From positions 1 to 15,746 of the forward strand of contig WJIV01000098.1 in the NCBI GenBank assembly GCA_014730055.1: a DNA stretch of 15,746 nt. The letters are read 5' to 3'. Below the pieces are notes generated by a model, which did not search any database, was not told the origin of the DNA, and saw nothing but the letters and a program-made list of their open reading frames with translations. How positions within the stretch are numbered: the stretch's first letter is position 1; the number at the start of each line of letters is the position of its first letter. The DNA comes from Candidatus Bathyarchaeota archaeon. GTDB taxonomy: Archaea > Thermoproteota > Bathyarchaeia > TCS64. Shown here piece by piece: positions 1-7,204 of the stretch. Made by a program: the position numbers and the translations under genes.

Positions 1-711
1 AGCAATATTTACAGCATGATCAGCCATCCTTTCAACAGACTTTGTAATAAGCCTATATCCAAGGCACTCCTTAGGGGATTTCAGTCCACTTTCTTTCAGT
101 ATGTGACCATCGGTTACTGCGACTTTCAATAGCCGAATTATGTATAGATTGAACCTGTCGACCTCGTCATCCATGGCCACGATCTCACGCGCCAGATTGC
201 TCTCTTCCATTCCCAATGCAGCGATCGCGTCCCTGTGCATTGAGGCTGCTATTACACTCATTCGTCTAAGTGCATCCTTGACAGAGAGTTCCGCGTAGCT
301 TAATAGAACTTGCAGTGTCAGGTCTTGAGGAAGATCAGAGAGTATCTCGGTTCCAACCAGTTTTTTTCGAGTAAAATCCTTTACAAGGAACCTTTGACTG
401 CTCTCCAGACGCTTCTGATTACTTTTTAATTGAATAATGTTGTAGCCCATTAAGTATGTTGATACGACTTTTCTGACAACGCTATCGGGATCATCATTTG
501 GGCTTGGTGATATCAGAACTTTTCTGGTACCATCCGAGGTGTCTGCACCTTGAGGTTGTATCTGAAGGGTTAGATCGTCTTTTTGGGTTATTTTCACGAC
601 GCTCCCCCTCTGAATCCCCATTTGCTCCACCCATGGCTTTGGTAATGAAATTATGTAGGTGGATCCCCCTGTTACCTGTACTTTTCTAAGTTCTTCTCCG
701 GGGTTATTCAT
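1..711 (-). CDS. AbrB-domain/PhoU fusion regulator (3' end cut by window edge)
   Basis: I read 237 codons with no stop from an ATG at 711 down to base 1, so the C-terminus is missing; intact relatives are typically about 330-350 residues. Residues 8-45 (VQVTGGSTYIISLPKPWVEQ onwards to RGSVVKI) match the SpoVT/AbrB-like swapped-hairpin DNA-binding domain found at the N-terminus of many archaeal PhoU proteins. The rest is helical and PhoU-like and ends in the family signature RLITKSVERMADHAVNI. It lies divergent to pstS, with 190 nt between them. By family knowledge PhoU domains sense or relay phosphate status. The fused DNA-binding domain makes this the best candidate transcriptional regulator of the neighbouring phosphate genes; that role is inferred. 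An in-frame TTG two codons upstream is a less likely start. Confidence 0.88.
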   Translation of the reverse strand, partial: MNNPGEELRKVQVTGGSTYIISLPKPWVEQMGIQRGSVVKITQKDDLTLQIQPQGADTSDGTRKVLISPSPNDDPDSVVRKVVSTYLMGYNIIQLKSNQKRLESSQRFLVKDFTRKKLVGTEILSDLPQDLTLQVLLSYAELSVKDALRRMSVIAASMHRDAIAALGMEESNLAREIVAMDDEVDRFNLYIIRLLKVAVTDGHILKESGLKSPKECLGYRLITKSVERMADHAVNIA

Positions 712-737
712 AGACAATGTAGTTTCACTTAGCACAA

Positions 738-766
738 TATCTATTACAGAGATAAATATATTTATC
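738..766. promoter_or_regulatory. Palindrome over the predicted AbrB-PhoU promoter
   Basis: Bases 751-766 form a perfect 16-bp palindrome (GATAAATATATTTATC). It overlaps a TATCT-N7-AGATA repeat at 738-754. Read leftwards it contains the best TATA-like box for the AbrB-PhoU gene, about 45 nt before its ATG, which would give a leader of about 20 nt. A protein bound here would cover the TATA box, so autoregulation is plausible (inference). AT-rich palindromes also arise by chance. Confidence 0.4.
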
Positions 767-814
767 GAAAAAATAAATTATCAACGGCTATAAAATATAA
801 AATATATTGAATTT

Positions 815-831
815 GGTATACTATATATACC
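815..831. repeat. Inverted repeat GGTATA-N5-TATACC upstream of pstS
   Basis: The arms are a perfect 6-bp inverted repeat about 20-30 nt upstream of the pstS TATA box. A related string, GGTATATATGTAT, lies at 10150-10162 in front of the Na/Pi gene. It could be an activator site, since it lies upstream of the TATA box; this is inferred from position only. Confidence 0.35.
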
Positions 832-846
832 TATATCGTATACTAA

Positions 847-857
847 TTATATATAAG
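847..857 (+). promoter_or_regulatory. TATA box of pstS
   Basis: TTATATATAAG fits the archaeal TATA consensus. Transcription would start near 878-882 and give a leader of about 20 nt with no clear Shine-Dalgarno sequence before ATG 902. Confidence 0.5.
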
Positions 858-860
858 AAA

Positions 861-887
861 TCTATTTATTAGTGAGAGCTAAATAGA
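861..887. promoter_or_regulatory. Candidate operator at the pstS transcription start
   Basis: TCTATTTA and TAAATAGA form perfect 8-bp inverted arms around an 11-nt spacer. They lie just downstream of the TATA box and over the predicted start site. The outer half-sites TCTAT and ATAGA match those of the elements at 1960-1980 and 10161-10181, but the spacing is 8 nt longer. Repressor binding here is inferred. Confidence 0.4.
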
Positions 888-901
888 GAGCGGCTATAAA
901 A

Positions 902-1927
902 ATGAGTGACAATCAATCACAACTCATAACATACGCAGTAATTGCACTAATACTAGGTGCTGCCGTAGGATTTTTCGCAGCAGGACCACTAAGATACAAC
1001 AGCAGAATCAATGAACTAGAGGCGCGAGTCGATGAACTAGAACAAGCACCAGGGGATTTATCGGAATGCATAGAGGAACTTGACGCAGCAAATGATGAGA
1101 TCGACGACTTAGAGGATGAGATAGCGGATCTTGAGGATACAATAAATGAAATGCAGCAGCCTGAGGAACTATCAGGGGATCTTTTCATCTCTGGGTCTTC
1201 AACAGTGTTCCCTATTGCCGATCTGGCAGCTGAGGAATTTACAGCTATGCATACTGATGTCAATATTCAGGTAGAAGGCCCTGGTTCAGGTACAGGAGTT
1301 AGAAAAGCAAGCGATGGAACTGCAGACATAGGAATGGCATCAAGATTTGTTAAAGATAGTGAGCATTTGAATGCTCCAACCTTAGTAACTTATGGTGTCG
1401 CAAAGGACAGTGTCTCCGTTGTAATTAACCCAAGTAACACACTCGCAGGAGAACTAGACCTTTCAGTTGAACAGGTCAACCAAATATTCACTGGAGAAAT
1501 TACTAACTGGAGTGAACTAGGCGGAGCAAATGCAGATATTAATGTATATACACGTGAGGAAGGATCAGGAACAAGAGCCACCTTCATGGACTTTACTGGT
1601 ATAGAGGAAGGTGAATTTGCGGATGGTGCATCTGTACAACAAGGTAACTCAGCAATGAGAGCAGCTGTTGCAGGTGATCCAAATGGAATTGCTTACATAT
1701 CTCTTGGATATGTTGACGCTTCCGTCTCACCAGCAAAAATTGATGGCTTTGAAGGTACCGTTGAGAACGTACTAGCTGGTACTTATCCTTTCCAGAGAAT
1801 ACTCTGGATGTTCACACTAGGAAAAGCATCACCTCTTGAGCAGGCATACCTAGATTATGTTATGAGCCCTGATGGCCAGGAAATCGTGGAAGAAGAGGGA
1901 TTCATCCCAATCTATCCAACTAACTAA
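902..1927 (+). CDS. pstS: Phosphate ABC transporter substrate-binding protein PstS
   Basis: This is the extracytoplasmic phosphate-binding subunit of the Pst transporter. The PBP-like domain starts near residue 92 with SGSSTVFP, followed by GPGSGTGV (about 127-134) and REEGSGTRATF (about 218-228). These are the phosphate-contacting loops of the PstS family. The N-terminus is unusual. A hydrophobic segment at about 9-30 lacks a lipobox cysteine, so it looks like an uncleaved membrane anchor. It is followed at about 35-85 by an acidic heptad-like stretch (INELEARVDELE, then IDDLEDEIADLEDTINEM) that predicts a coiled-coil stalk. The gene is followed by a T7 run and 155 nt before pstC, so it is probably transcribed partly on its own, as often occurs for binding proteins needed in excess. 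It has no good ribosome binding site. Confidence 0.95.
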   Translation: MSDNQSQLITYAVIALILGAAVGFFAAGPLRYNSRINELEARVDELEQAPGDLSECIEELDAANDEIDDLEDEIADLEDTINEMQQPEELSGDLFISGSSTVFPIADLAAEEFTAMHTDVNIQVEGPGSGTGVRKASDGTADIGMASRFVKDSEHLNAPTLVTYGVAKDSVSVVINPSNTLAGELDLSVEQVNQIFTGEITNWSELGGANADINVYTREEGSGTRATFMDFTGIEEGEFADGASVQQGNSAMRAAVAGDPNGIAYISLGYVDASVSPAKIDGFEGTVENVLAGTYPFQRILWMFTLGKASPLEQAYLDYVMSPDGQEIVEEEGFIPIYPTN

Positions 1928-1932
1928 ATTTC

Positions 1933-1939
1933 TTTTTTT
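1933..1939 (+). terminator. T-run terminator after pstS
   Basis: Seven consecutive T lie 6 nt after the pstS stop. Archaeal RNA polymerase terminates at T-runs without a stem. This may make pstS transcripts more abundant than the permease genes. Confidence 0.5.
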
Positions 1940-1959
1940 AATTATTGTTTTATGATATG

Positions 1960-1980
1960 ATCTATAGTAAATATATAGAT
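1960..1980. promoter_or_regulatory. Inverted repeat ATCTATA-N7-TATAGAT upstream of pstC
   Basis: This is a perfect 7-bp inverted repeat just downstream of a TATA-like GTTTTATGATA (1947-1957). It matches 17 of 21 bases with an element at 10161-10181 before the Na/Pi cotransporter gene, which lies in the same position relative to its TATA box. It is a candidate shared phosphate operator (inference). Confidence 0.5.
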
Positions 1981-1988
1981 ATATGTTT

Positions 1989-2019
1989 GGAATATATGTT
2001 ATATAGGAAAGGAATATAT
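1989..2019 (+). repeat. Direct repeat GGAATATAT, 22-bp period, before pstC
   Basis: Identical 9-mers occur at 1989-1997 and 2011-2019, two helical turns apart, between the inverted repeat and the pstC start. This could be a tandem protein-binding site. The low complexity of the region makes it weak evidence on its own. Confidence 0.3.
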
Positions 2020-2082
2020 CATTTAGGTTATTTATAGACCAACATAAAAGGAAGGAACTATGGTTTACTGAGGCCATGAAAA

Positions 2083-2931
2083 ATGAAGCGTGAGGATCTT
2101 ATAGAAAAAGGGTTATTCATTACAGCCTCGTTTTCAGCTTTTGTTGTTTTTCTTATAATATATTACCTTATGCGGAATGGGATTAATGTATTAACCCTTG
2201 ATGTTATATTTGGTACCGACTGGGTTCCCGCGGATGATAAATTTGGGATTTTTCCGATAATAGTTAGTAATCTTGAAGTTGCAATTTTATCACTAGCAAT
2301 TGCAACAGTAATAGGAGTCCCTACTGCAATTTTCTTATCTGAGTATTCTCCATTCTGGCTCAGAAATATTCTCAAACCAGTTATAGAAGTAATTGTAGGA
2401 ATACCATCTGTAGTAATAGGTTTTTGGGGACTAACAGTACTAGTTCCGATTATGAGAAGAATATTCCCCTCAAGTCAAGGGCAGTCGATGCTTACAGGGG
2501 GAATAGTTTTAGCTTTTATGATTATACCAACATTAATTTCTCTGGCGGAGGACTCGATGCGAGCGGTTCCTAGATCTTACAGAGAGGCGAGTCTTGCTCT
2601 TGGCGCTACTCGCTGGCAGACTACAAGCCAGATTATCGTACCTACAGCCTCGTCAGGGATAAGGGCTGCAATGATCTTAGCAATGGGGAGAGCCATGGGT
2701 GAGACTATGGCGGCACTCATGGTTATAGGTAATCCCTATAGGCCTGAAGTTACCTTCAACCCTTTGGATATTGTTAGGACCCTGCCAACAACGATTGCTT
2801 TAGAGTTCGGTTATACTGAGTACTTTTCAACACACTATTATGCACTATTCGCAATGGGAGTTGTTCTATTCTTCAGTGTAATAGTACTAAATCTAGTTGC
2901 CACATTTTTGAGTCAGAGGGAGATGAAATGA
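2083..2931 (+). CDS. pstC: Phosphate ABC transporter permease PstC
   Basis: One of the two membrane subunits forming the Pst translocation path. It has 282 residues and about six membrane segments, starting with one at about 10-30. The cytoplasmic coupling loop (EAA motif) is YREASLALGATRWQTTSQII at about 166-185, and GIPSVVIGFWG at about 106-116 is typical of PstC/PstA. An ATG 7 nt upstream (2076) runs out of frame into a stop after five codons. The chosen ATG follows GAGG at about the right spacing. The stop overlaps the pstA start by 4 nt (ATGA), which indicates translational coupling. Confidence 0.95.
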   Translation: MKREDLIEKGLFITASFSAFVVFLIIYYLMRNGINVLTLDVIFGTDWVPADDKFGIFPIIVSNLEVAILSLAIATVIGVPTAIFLSEYSPFWLRNILKPVIEVIVGIPSVVIGFWGLTVLVPIMRRIFPSSQGQSMLTGGIVLAFMIIPTLISLAEDSMRAVPRSYREASLALGATRWQTTSQIIVPTASSGIRAAMILAMGRAMGETMAALMVIGNPYRPEVTFNPLDIVRTLPTTIALEFGYTEYFSTHYYALFAMGVVLFFSVIVLNLVATFLSQREMK

Positions 2932-3809
2932 ATCCAGTTCAAAAAGAAAAATTCATAAAATATTTACTGTATACCTCAGTAATTCTAAGCATCTTATTAC
3001 TCCCCTTAATAATTATCTGGGTAACCAGTAATGGAATCGGAGCCATATTTACTCCCGAGGGTATAAACTGGAACTTCTTTACAGGGACTCCTTCCTTCTC
3101 AACTAATCCTGAAAGACTGCAAACACATGGGATTTACCCTCAAATCATCGGATCAATATACCTGGTAGCTCTATGTACTCTTTTTGGATCTCCCATTGGA
3201 GTGCTTTCTGCGGTCTATCTATCGGAATACGCTCCAGCAAACATTATTACAAAGACGGTGAGATTCTTCACAGAGACACTAGCGGGAATTCCGTCTATTG
3301 TTATTGGTCTCTTTGGATTAGAACTCCTTGTTTACCAATTGGGGTTTCAAACTTCCTTAATATCTGGAGCTCTTGCACTCAGTTTCATGACGCTTCCTTG
3401 GGTTATTAGAGCATCGGAAGAAGCAATTAAAGTGGTTCCTATGGAGTACAGGGAAGCTAGTCTGGCAATGGGAGCAACGAAGTGGCAAACCATACGAAAA
3501 ATCGTCATACCTGCTTCGTTACCTGGTGTTTTAACAGGTGTCTTGCTGGGTATGGGAAGGGCAATTGGTGAGACGGCGGTTCTACTACTTACAACAGGAG
3601 GAGGGTTCCAAAGAAGCCTTCCTTCTAGGTTAACATCTCCAGTAGGGAATCTTCCAGTTTATATTTACATGGTGGCACAAGCAGCTACACATGAAGGGCT
3701 TAAGACCAAGGGGCATGGAGCCTCACTTGTTTTGGTAGTGATGTTTTTAACGATGAGTGTCATGGCCCTTCTTATTAGAAATAGATTTTTGAAAAAGTTG
3801 AGTGGATAA
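2928..3809 (+). CDS. pstA: Phosphate ABC transporter permease PstA
   Basis: The second Pst permease subunit has 293 residues and about six membrane helices. The first helix is at about 12-32 and is followed by an extracytoplasmic stretch at 35-70. [11 protein letters not shown] (120-130) and the EAA loop [20 protein letters not shown] (174-193) identify the family. The latter pairs with the PstB Q-loop region in the assembled transporter. The gene overlaps pstC by 4 nt and pstB by 1 nt, so the three are co-translated. GAGGGAG just upstream of the ATG, inside pstC, is a plausible ribosome binding site. Confidence 0.95.
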   Translation: MNPVQKEKFIKYLLYTSVILSILLLPLIIIWVTSNGIGAIFTPEGINWNFFTGTPSFSTNPERLQTHGIYPQIIGSIYLVALCTLFGSPIGVLSAVYLSEYAPANIITKTVRFFTETLAGIPSIVIGLFGLELLVYQLGFQTSLISGALALSFMTLPWVIRASEEAIKVVPMEYREASLAMGATKWQTIRKIVIPASLPGVLTGVLLGMGRAIGETAVLLLTTGGGFQRSLPSRLTSPVGNLPVYIYMVAQAATHEGLKTKGHGASLVLVVMFLTMSVMALLIRNRFLKKLSG

Positions 3810-4618
3810 TGGAAAAAAACTATAATGTAGGTCAGGATGTGCAGAGCTTCGTTCCAGGTAGAGCACAGGATAAAGTGGTCTTCAGGGATCTGAATCTCTG
3901 GTATGGTGATAATCATGTCTTAAAAGATATCAATATCTCCATAAAGAGCAACATAGTGACCGCGTTTATGGGGCCTAGTGGCTGCGGTAAGAGCACTCTT
4001 CTTAGATGTATTGATAGAATGAACGACATTATAGAAATCTGTAAGATTGATGGGCAGTTATTTATTGACGGGCAAAACATCTACGCTAAAGACGTGGATG
4101 TATACGAGGTAAGGAAAAAAGTTGGAATGGTTTTCCAGAAGCCCAATCCTTTTCCTATGAGTATATTCGACAACATCGCCTATGGTCCAAAGCTACATAA
4201 AATGGCTAAAGGGTCCGGACTTGATAAAATTGTAGAGAATAGCCTTCGAGGCGCCGCCCTCTGGAGTGAGGTAAAAGATAGGCTGGACGACTCTGCTTTA
4301 GGCCTCAGCGGTGGGCAGCAACAACGTCTTTGTATAGCAAGGGCATTGAGTATAAACCCAGATATCATATTAATGGATGAACCATGCAGTGCATTAGACC
4401 CCATAGCCACACAGAAAATCGAAGATCTCATGAGACAGCTTAAAGAAAATTATACAGTTGTTCTGGTAACCCATAACCTACAGCAGGCAGCAAGGGTTAG
4501 CGAGATGACGGCCTTCATGTATTTGGGAGATGTAGTTGAATTTGATAGCACAAGGGATATTTTTGAAAACCCTAAAAATGAATTAACTGAGAATTATATA
4601 ACTGGAAAGTTCGGGTGA
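3809..4618 (+). CDS. pstB: Phosphate ABC transporter ATPase PstB
   Basis: This ATP-binding subunit drives phosphate import on the cytoplasmic face. All nucleotide-binding motifs are intact. Walker A is GPSGCGKST (55-63), the Q-loop is [12 protein letters not shown] (Q110), the signature is LSGGQQQR (166-173), Walker B is IILMDEP (186-192), the D-loop is SALD and the switch histidine is in VTHN (H222). The FQKPNPFP string and [11 protein letters not shown] are specific to PstB within the ABC superfamily. The length of 269 residues is normal, with an extra N-terminus of about 20 residues before the first strand. The start overlaps the pstA stop by one base. Confidence 0.97.
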   Translation: MEKNYNVGQDVQSFVPGRAQDKVVFRDLNLWYGDNHVLKDINISIKSNIVTAFMGPSGCGKSTLLRCIDRMNDIIEICKIDGQLFIDGQNIYAKDVDVYEVRKKVGMVFQKPNPFPMSIFDNIAYGPKLHKMAKGSGLDKIVENSLRGAALWSEVKDRLDDSALGLSGGQQQRLCIARALSINPDIILMDEPCSALDPIATQKIEDLMRQLKENYTVVLVTHNLQQAARVSEMTAFMYLGDVVEFDSTRDIFENPKNELTENYITGKFG

Positions 4619-4622
4619 TATA

Positions 4623-5258
4623 ATGAGAAGACCACTAGATATAGGAATAGATCAGATTCGAAATCTCCTCGTTAAGATGGGGGATCTTGCAGATGAAACA
4701 TTGGAGTTGGCCCTAAAGGGCTTCTTCGAGAAAGAGGACACTTATGTACAGACCAAGGCATGGAGCAATACAATACTTATGCTTGCGGAGGAAGTCGAGG
4801 ATAGAGCCACAGAGTTACTTGCATTACATCAGCCCATGGCAACGGATCTTCGTACCCTTAAAGCTTACATCAAAATTGCCTATGACCTAGAGAGATATGG
4901 TAGATATGCTATGGATATTAGCGATATTATGAATCGTCTCGGGGTGTGGAAGCCCTTAGATAACGATGAAGTCTTCTTAAAGCTGGCTGAGAGCGCTAAG
5001 AGATGTGTAGAAATATCGATTGAGACTATCAGGACAATGAATGAGAAGTTAATCTGGGAGCTATCAAAGATAGAGGCAGAGACGGATGAGCTATATCTTG
5101 AGGCTCTGAAAATGCTTTCAAATGTAGATGAGTCTTCCAAAACAATTGTAGCTTATCTCTTAACCGTGAGATACCTTGAAAGAATAGCTGATCATTCAAG
5201 CTATGTGAGTGAGGCAATAAGCTACGCTGTAACGGGTAAGAGAGTTTCACTACGTTAG
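4623..5258 (+). CDS. phoU: Phosphate transport system regulator PhoU
   Basis: A cytoplasmic three-helix-repeat protein that modulates Pst activity and phosphate signalling. It has 211 residues, the usual PhoU length. It carries two related metal-binding segments, YDLERYGRYAMDISDI (about 87-102) and RYLERIADHSSYVSEA (about 183-198), which are the E/DxxxD-type motifs of the two PhoU repeats. It starts 4 nt after pstB, and GGTGAT across the pstB stop can act as ribosome binding site. Unlike the protein encoded at 1-711 it has no DNA-binding domain, so it probably acts on the transporter rather than on DNA (inference). Confidence 0.94.
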   Translation: MRRPLDIGIDQIRNLLVKMGDLADETLELALKGFFEKEDTYVQTKAWSNTILMLAEEVEDRATELLALHQPMATDLRTLKAYIKIAYDLERYGRYAMDISDIMNRLGVWKPLDNDEVFLKLAESAKRCVEISIETIRTMNEKLIWELSKIEAETDELYLEALKMLSNVDESSKTIVAYLLTVRYLERIADHSSYVSEAISYAVTGKRVSLR

Positions 5259-5267
5259 AGGAAGCTT

Positions 5268-5930
5268 ATGAAATCAACTAGGGCAGAGCTGCTAAGCGAG
5301 TTCCTTGGCTCTATGTTCTTGACCCTGGCTGCCATTAGTCCAATGATACTTTTTCCAATAATTTTAGGTTCTACCGCTGCTATCGCTGTAGTTGCTGATG
5401 CCCTGGTAGTAGGCTTCGTCCTATTCGTGCTAATAGAAATGTTTGGCCCTGTGAGTGGTGCTCATTTTAACCCTATTGTAAGCATAGGTATGACTTTACT
5501 TGATAAGATGGACCGAGTGAAAGCTTCCGAGTATATTGTTTCTCAGATATCAGGAGGATTTCTTGGTTTATTATTATCTCACTTAATGTTTTTCCATGAG
5601 GTGCCTATTTTAATACATATCTCGACTAAAGTGAGGAATAGTGGTAACTATTTAGGGGAGATTATTGGGACCTTTGCTCTTGTGCTTACTATTCTTATGT
5701 TGATTCGGAACAACAGTCCGAGGATAAGCTTCGCCATTGGTCTACTGGTCAGTGGACAGTTGATGGCCACAAGCAGTACCATGTTCGCTAATCCGATGAT
5801 CACAATAGTAAGGGCATTCACTTATTCAGATGCCGGTGTTAGGCCATTTGATGCGGTGATCTTTATTTTGATGCAATTGTTTGGTATGTTACTTGCGACA
5901 AAGACGTGGTTAATCATGAAGGAGGAATAA
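5268..5930 (+). CDS. MIP/aquaporin-family channel with NPI and NPM boxes
   Basis: This is a six-helix membrane channel of the major intrinsic protein superfamily. The first half-helix box is SGAHFNPIVS (NPI at 68-70, normally NPA). The second is TMFANPMITIVRAFT (NPM at 175-177), with arginine six residues after the box instead of directly after it. The pattern FANPxxTIxR, followed by AGVRP, recalls the aquaporin subfamily found beside bacterial arsenic genes (established for that subfamily from memory, not searched here). It lies 9 nt after phoU and runs straight into the metallophosphoesterase gene, so it belongs to the pst operon. Possible substrates include arsenite or another small neutral solute; water or glycerol is not excluded. 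GAGG before the ATG supports the start. Confidence 0.8.
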   Translation: MKSTRAELLSEFLGSMFLTLAAISPMILFPIILGSTAAIAVVADALVVGFVLFVLIEMFGPVSGAHFNPIVSIGMTLLDKMDRVKASEYIVSQISGGFLGLLLSHLMFFHEVPILIHISTKVRNSGNYLGEIIGTFALVLTILMLIRNNSPRISFAIGLLVSGQLMATSSTMFANPMITIVRAFTYSDAGVRPFDAVIFILMQLFGMLLATKTWLIMKEE

Positions 5931-6652
5931 CGATAACAAGAATAGCGACATTTTCTGATATACACTCTAATGCATCAGCTCTGACAAATGTTCTTAGAGA
6001 TATAGAAAAACAGGCCGTCGATTTGTTATACTGCCTAGGTGACCTTGTTGGATATGGACCATGCCCTAATACAGTGATAGAGATCCTCAGAAATAAGAAG
6101 ATACCAACTGTAATGGGTAATTACGACGAGGGTATAGGTTATGAGAAAGGAGAATGTGGTTGTGCTTATACCTCCCAAGAGGAGATTGAGAATGGTCAGA
6201 AGAGCATAGACTGGACAACCAAGGCAACCTCGGACAGGAACAAGGAGTACCTGAGATCACTACTTGATAAAATATACTTTGAGGTAGGGGGGTACAAAGT
6301 ACTATTAGTTCATGGTAGTCCAAGGAAGATCAATGAGTACTTGTTCGAGGATAGAAGAGAGAACAGTTTGAGAAGAATAATTGATCCCCTTGATATAGAC
6401 GTAATGATTTGTGGTCACACTCATAAACCATACCATAGGATTATTGACGGTGTCCATATCATTAACAATGGAAGCGTAGGCAAACCCAAGGATGGAGACA
6501 TTAGAGCATGTTATACAGTTGTTGAGTTCAAGGAATCTATAAAGGTTGATTTCAGGCGAGTTGATTACCCTGTTGAGAACGTTGCTTCTATGATACTGGA
6601 TGTCGGTTTACCAGGACAATTCGCAGATGACCTCAGGACTGGTGGACAGTAA
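5906..6652 (+). CDS. Calcineurin-like metallophosphoesterase (YfcE/MJ0936 type)
   Basis: A soluble two-metal phosphoesterase. All five core motifs are present: DIHSN (18-22), GDLVGYG (45-51), GNYDE (71-75), VHGS (135-138) and GHTHKP (170-175). NNGSVGKP at about 187-194 is typical of the YfcE/MJ0936 branch, which hydrolyses phosphodiesters. A small cysteine pair, GECGCAY (82-88), follows the GNYD motif. The only canonical start is GTG at 5906, overlapping the channel gene by 25 nt. A strong GGAGG at 5921-5925 instead points to ATA at 5933 (protein MTRIATFSDIHSN), which also matches the usual family N-terminus. It may release phosphate from organic esters, fitting a phosphate-scavenging operon (inference). 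Confidence 0.88.
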   Translation: MVNHEGGITITRIATFSDIHSNASALTNVLRDIEKQAVDLLYCLGDLVGYGPCPNTVIEILRNKKIPTVMGNYDEGIGYEKGECGCAYTSQEEIENGQKSIDWTTKATSDRNKEYLRSLLDKIYFEVGGYKVLLVHGSPRKINEYLFEDRRENSLRRIIDPLDIDVMICGHTHKPYHRIIDGVHIINNGSVGKPKDGDIRACYTVVEFKESIKVDFRRVDYPVENVASMILDVGLPGQFADDLRTGGQ

Positions 6653-6654
6653 TG

Positions 6655-6663
6655 AATTTTAAT
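6655..6663 (+). promoter_or_regulatory. TATA-like box of the thioredoxin-fold gene
   Basis: AATTTTAAT is centred about 25 nt before ATG 6684, which would make that transcript leaderless. It suggests the gene is transcribed independently of the pst operon. Confidence 0.4.
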
Positions 6664-6683
6664 GGCGCCTTAATCAAGTTCTC

Positions 6684-7145
6684 ATGATAAACTACGAGGA
6701 AATGTGCGTCGAGTCTGAACCAGTTAAGGAATATCTTGAAAAAGCAAAGTTAGAGAGTGAAAGATTTCAGGAACGTTATGAAAACTATGAACCAGATAAA
6801 TCGGTCCTACAGAGACTGAAGAAGTATTCAGATGATATTACTATTTATGGCTTCAGCGCTGAGTGGTGTCCAGATTGCTACGAGCAGGTTCCAGTTATGG
6901 CTATAATTTCTGAAATGACGGGTATAGAAGTTAGGATCTTCGGGCATTTAATGAGAGATGCCAAGAGTAGTACAAGGATATGGGCTTGTCCACCTAGCCC
7001 AGAAGAGGTAAATAAATTTCTTATCAAAAATATTCCTACTTTTATCCTTGTAAATAAAGAGGGAAAAGAAATTGGGAGAATTATTGAGAGGCCTACAGAA
7101 GGTTACTCATTAGAAGAGAGTTTATTAAATTTATTAAGCAACTAA
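6684..7145 (+). CDS. Thioredoxin-family protein
   Basis: A 153-residue soluble protein with a thioredoxin fold. The redox site is FSAEWCPDC (C62, C65), and the cis-proline loop is IPTFILV (P118). The first 45 residues are a charged helical extension. A third cysteine lies in WACPP (C102) in the region between the active site and the cis-proline, so C102 could take part in redox or metal chemistry. There is no signal peptide. The gene lies 31 nt after the metallophosphoesterase gene but has its own TATA-like box and appears leaderless. The partner protein is unknown. A thiol reductant next to a possible arsenite channel would fit arsenate reduction, but no arsenate reductase is visible, so this is speculation. 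Confidence 0.82.
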   Translation: MINYEEMCVESEPVKEYLEKAKLESERFQERYENYEPDKSVLQRLKKYSDDITIYGFSAEWCPDCYEQVPVMAIISEMTGIEVRIFGHLMRDAKSSTRIWACPPSPEEVNKFLIKNIPTFILVNKEGKEIGRIIERPTEGYSLEESLLNLLSN

Positions 7146-7155
7146 AATAGTACAC

Positions 7156-7188
7156 TTTTTTAAATATCTAAATCAAATAATTTTTTTT
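7156..7188 (+). terminator. Double T-run terminator
   Basis: T6 at 7156-7161 and T8 at 7181-7188 lie between the convergent thioredoxin and RAM-domain genes. These are typical archaeal termination signals for rightward transcription. Confidence 0.55.
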
Positions 7189-7204
7189 AATATAACCTGT
7201 TTCT

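Noticed and set aside
498..689. 63-codon rightward open frame
   Set aside because: It is antisense to the AbrB domain of the PhoU fusion, which reads cleanly through this stretch.
913..1263. 116-codon leftward open frame opposite pstS
   Set aside because: Serine-rich translation is the antisense of the acidic coiled-coil codons of pstS.
1850..2077. 75-codon leftward open frame across the pstS-pstC gap
   Set aside because: It overlaps the end of pstS, is rich in Tyr/Ile from AT-rich DNA, and has no recognisable motif or ribosome binding site.
5268..6652. Complete arsenic resistance cassette
   Set aside because: Only the channel subtype hints at arsenic. No ArsC, ArsB/Acr3, ArsM or ArsR gene is present in the window.
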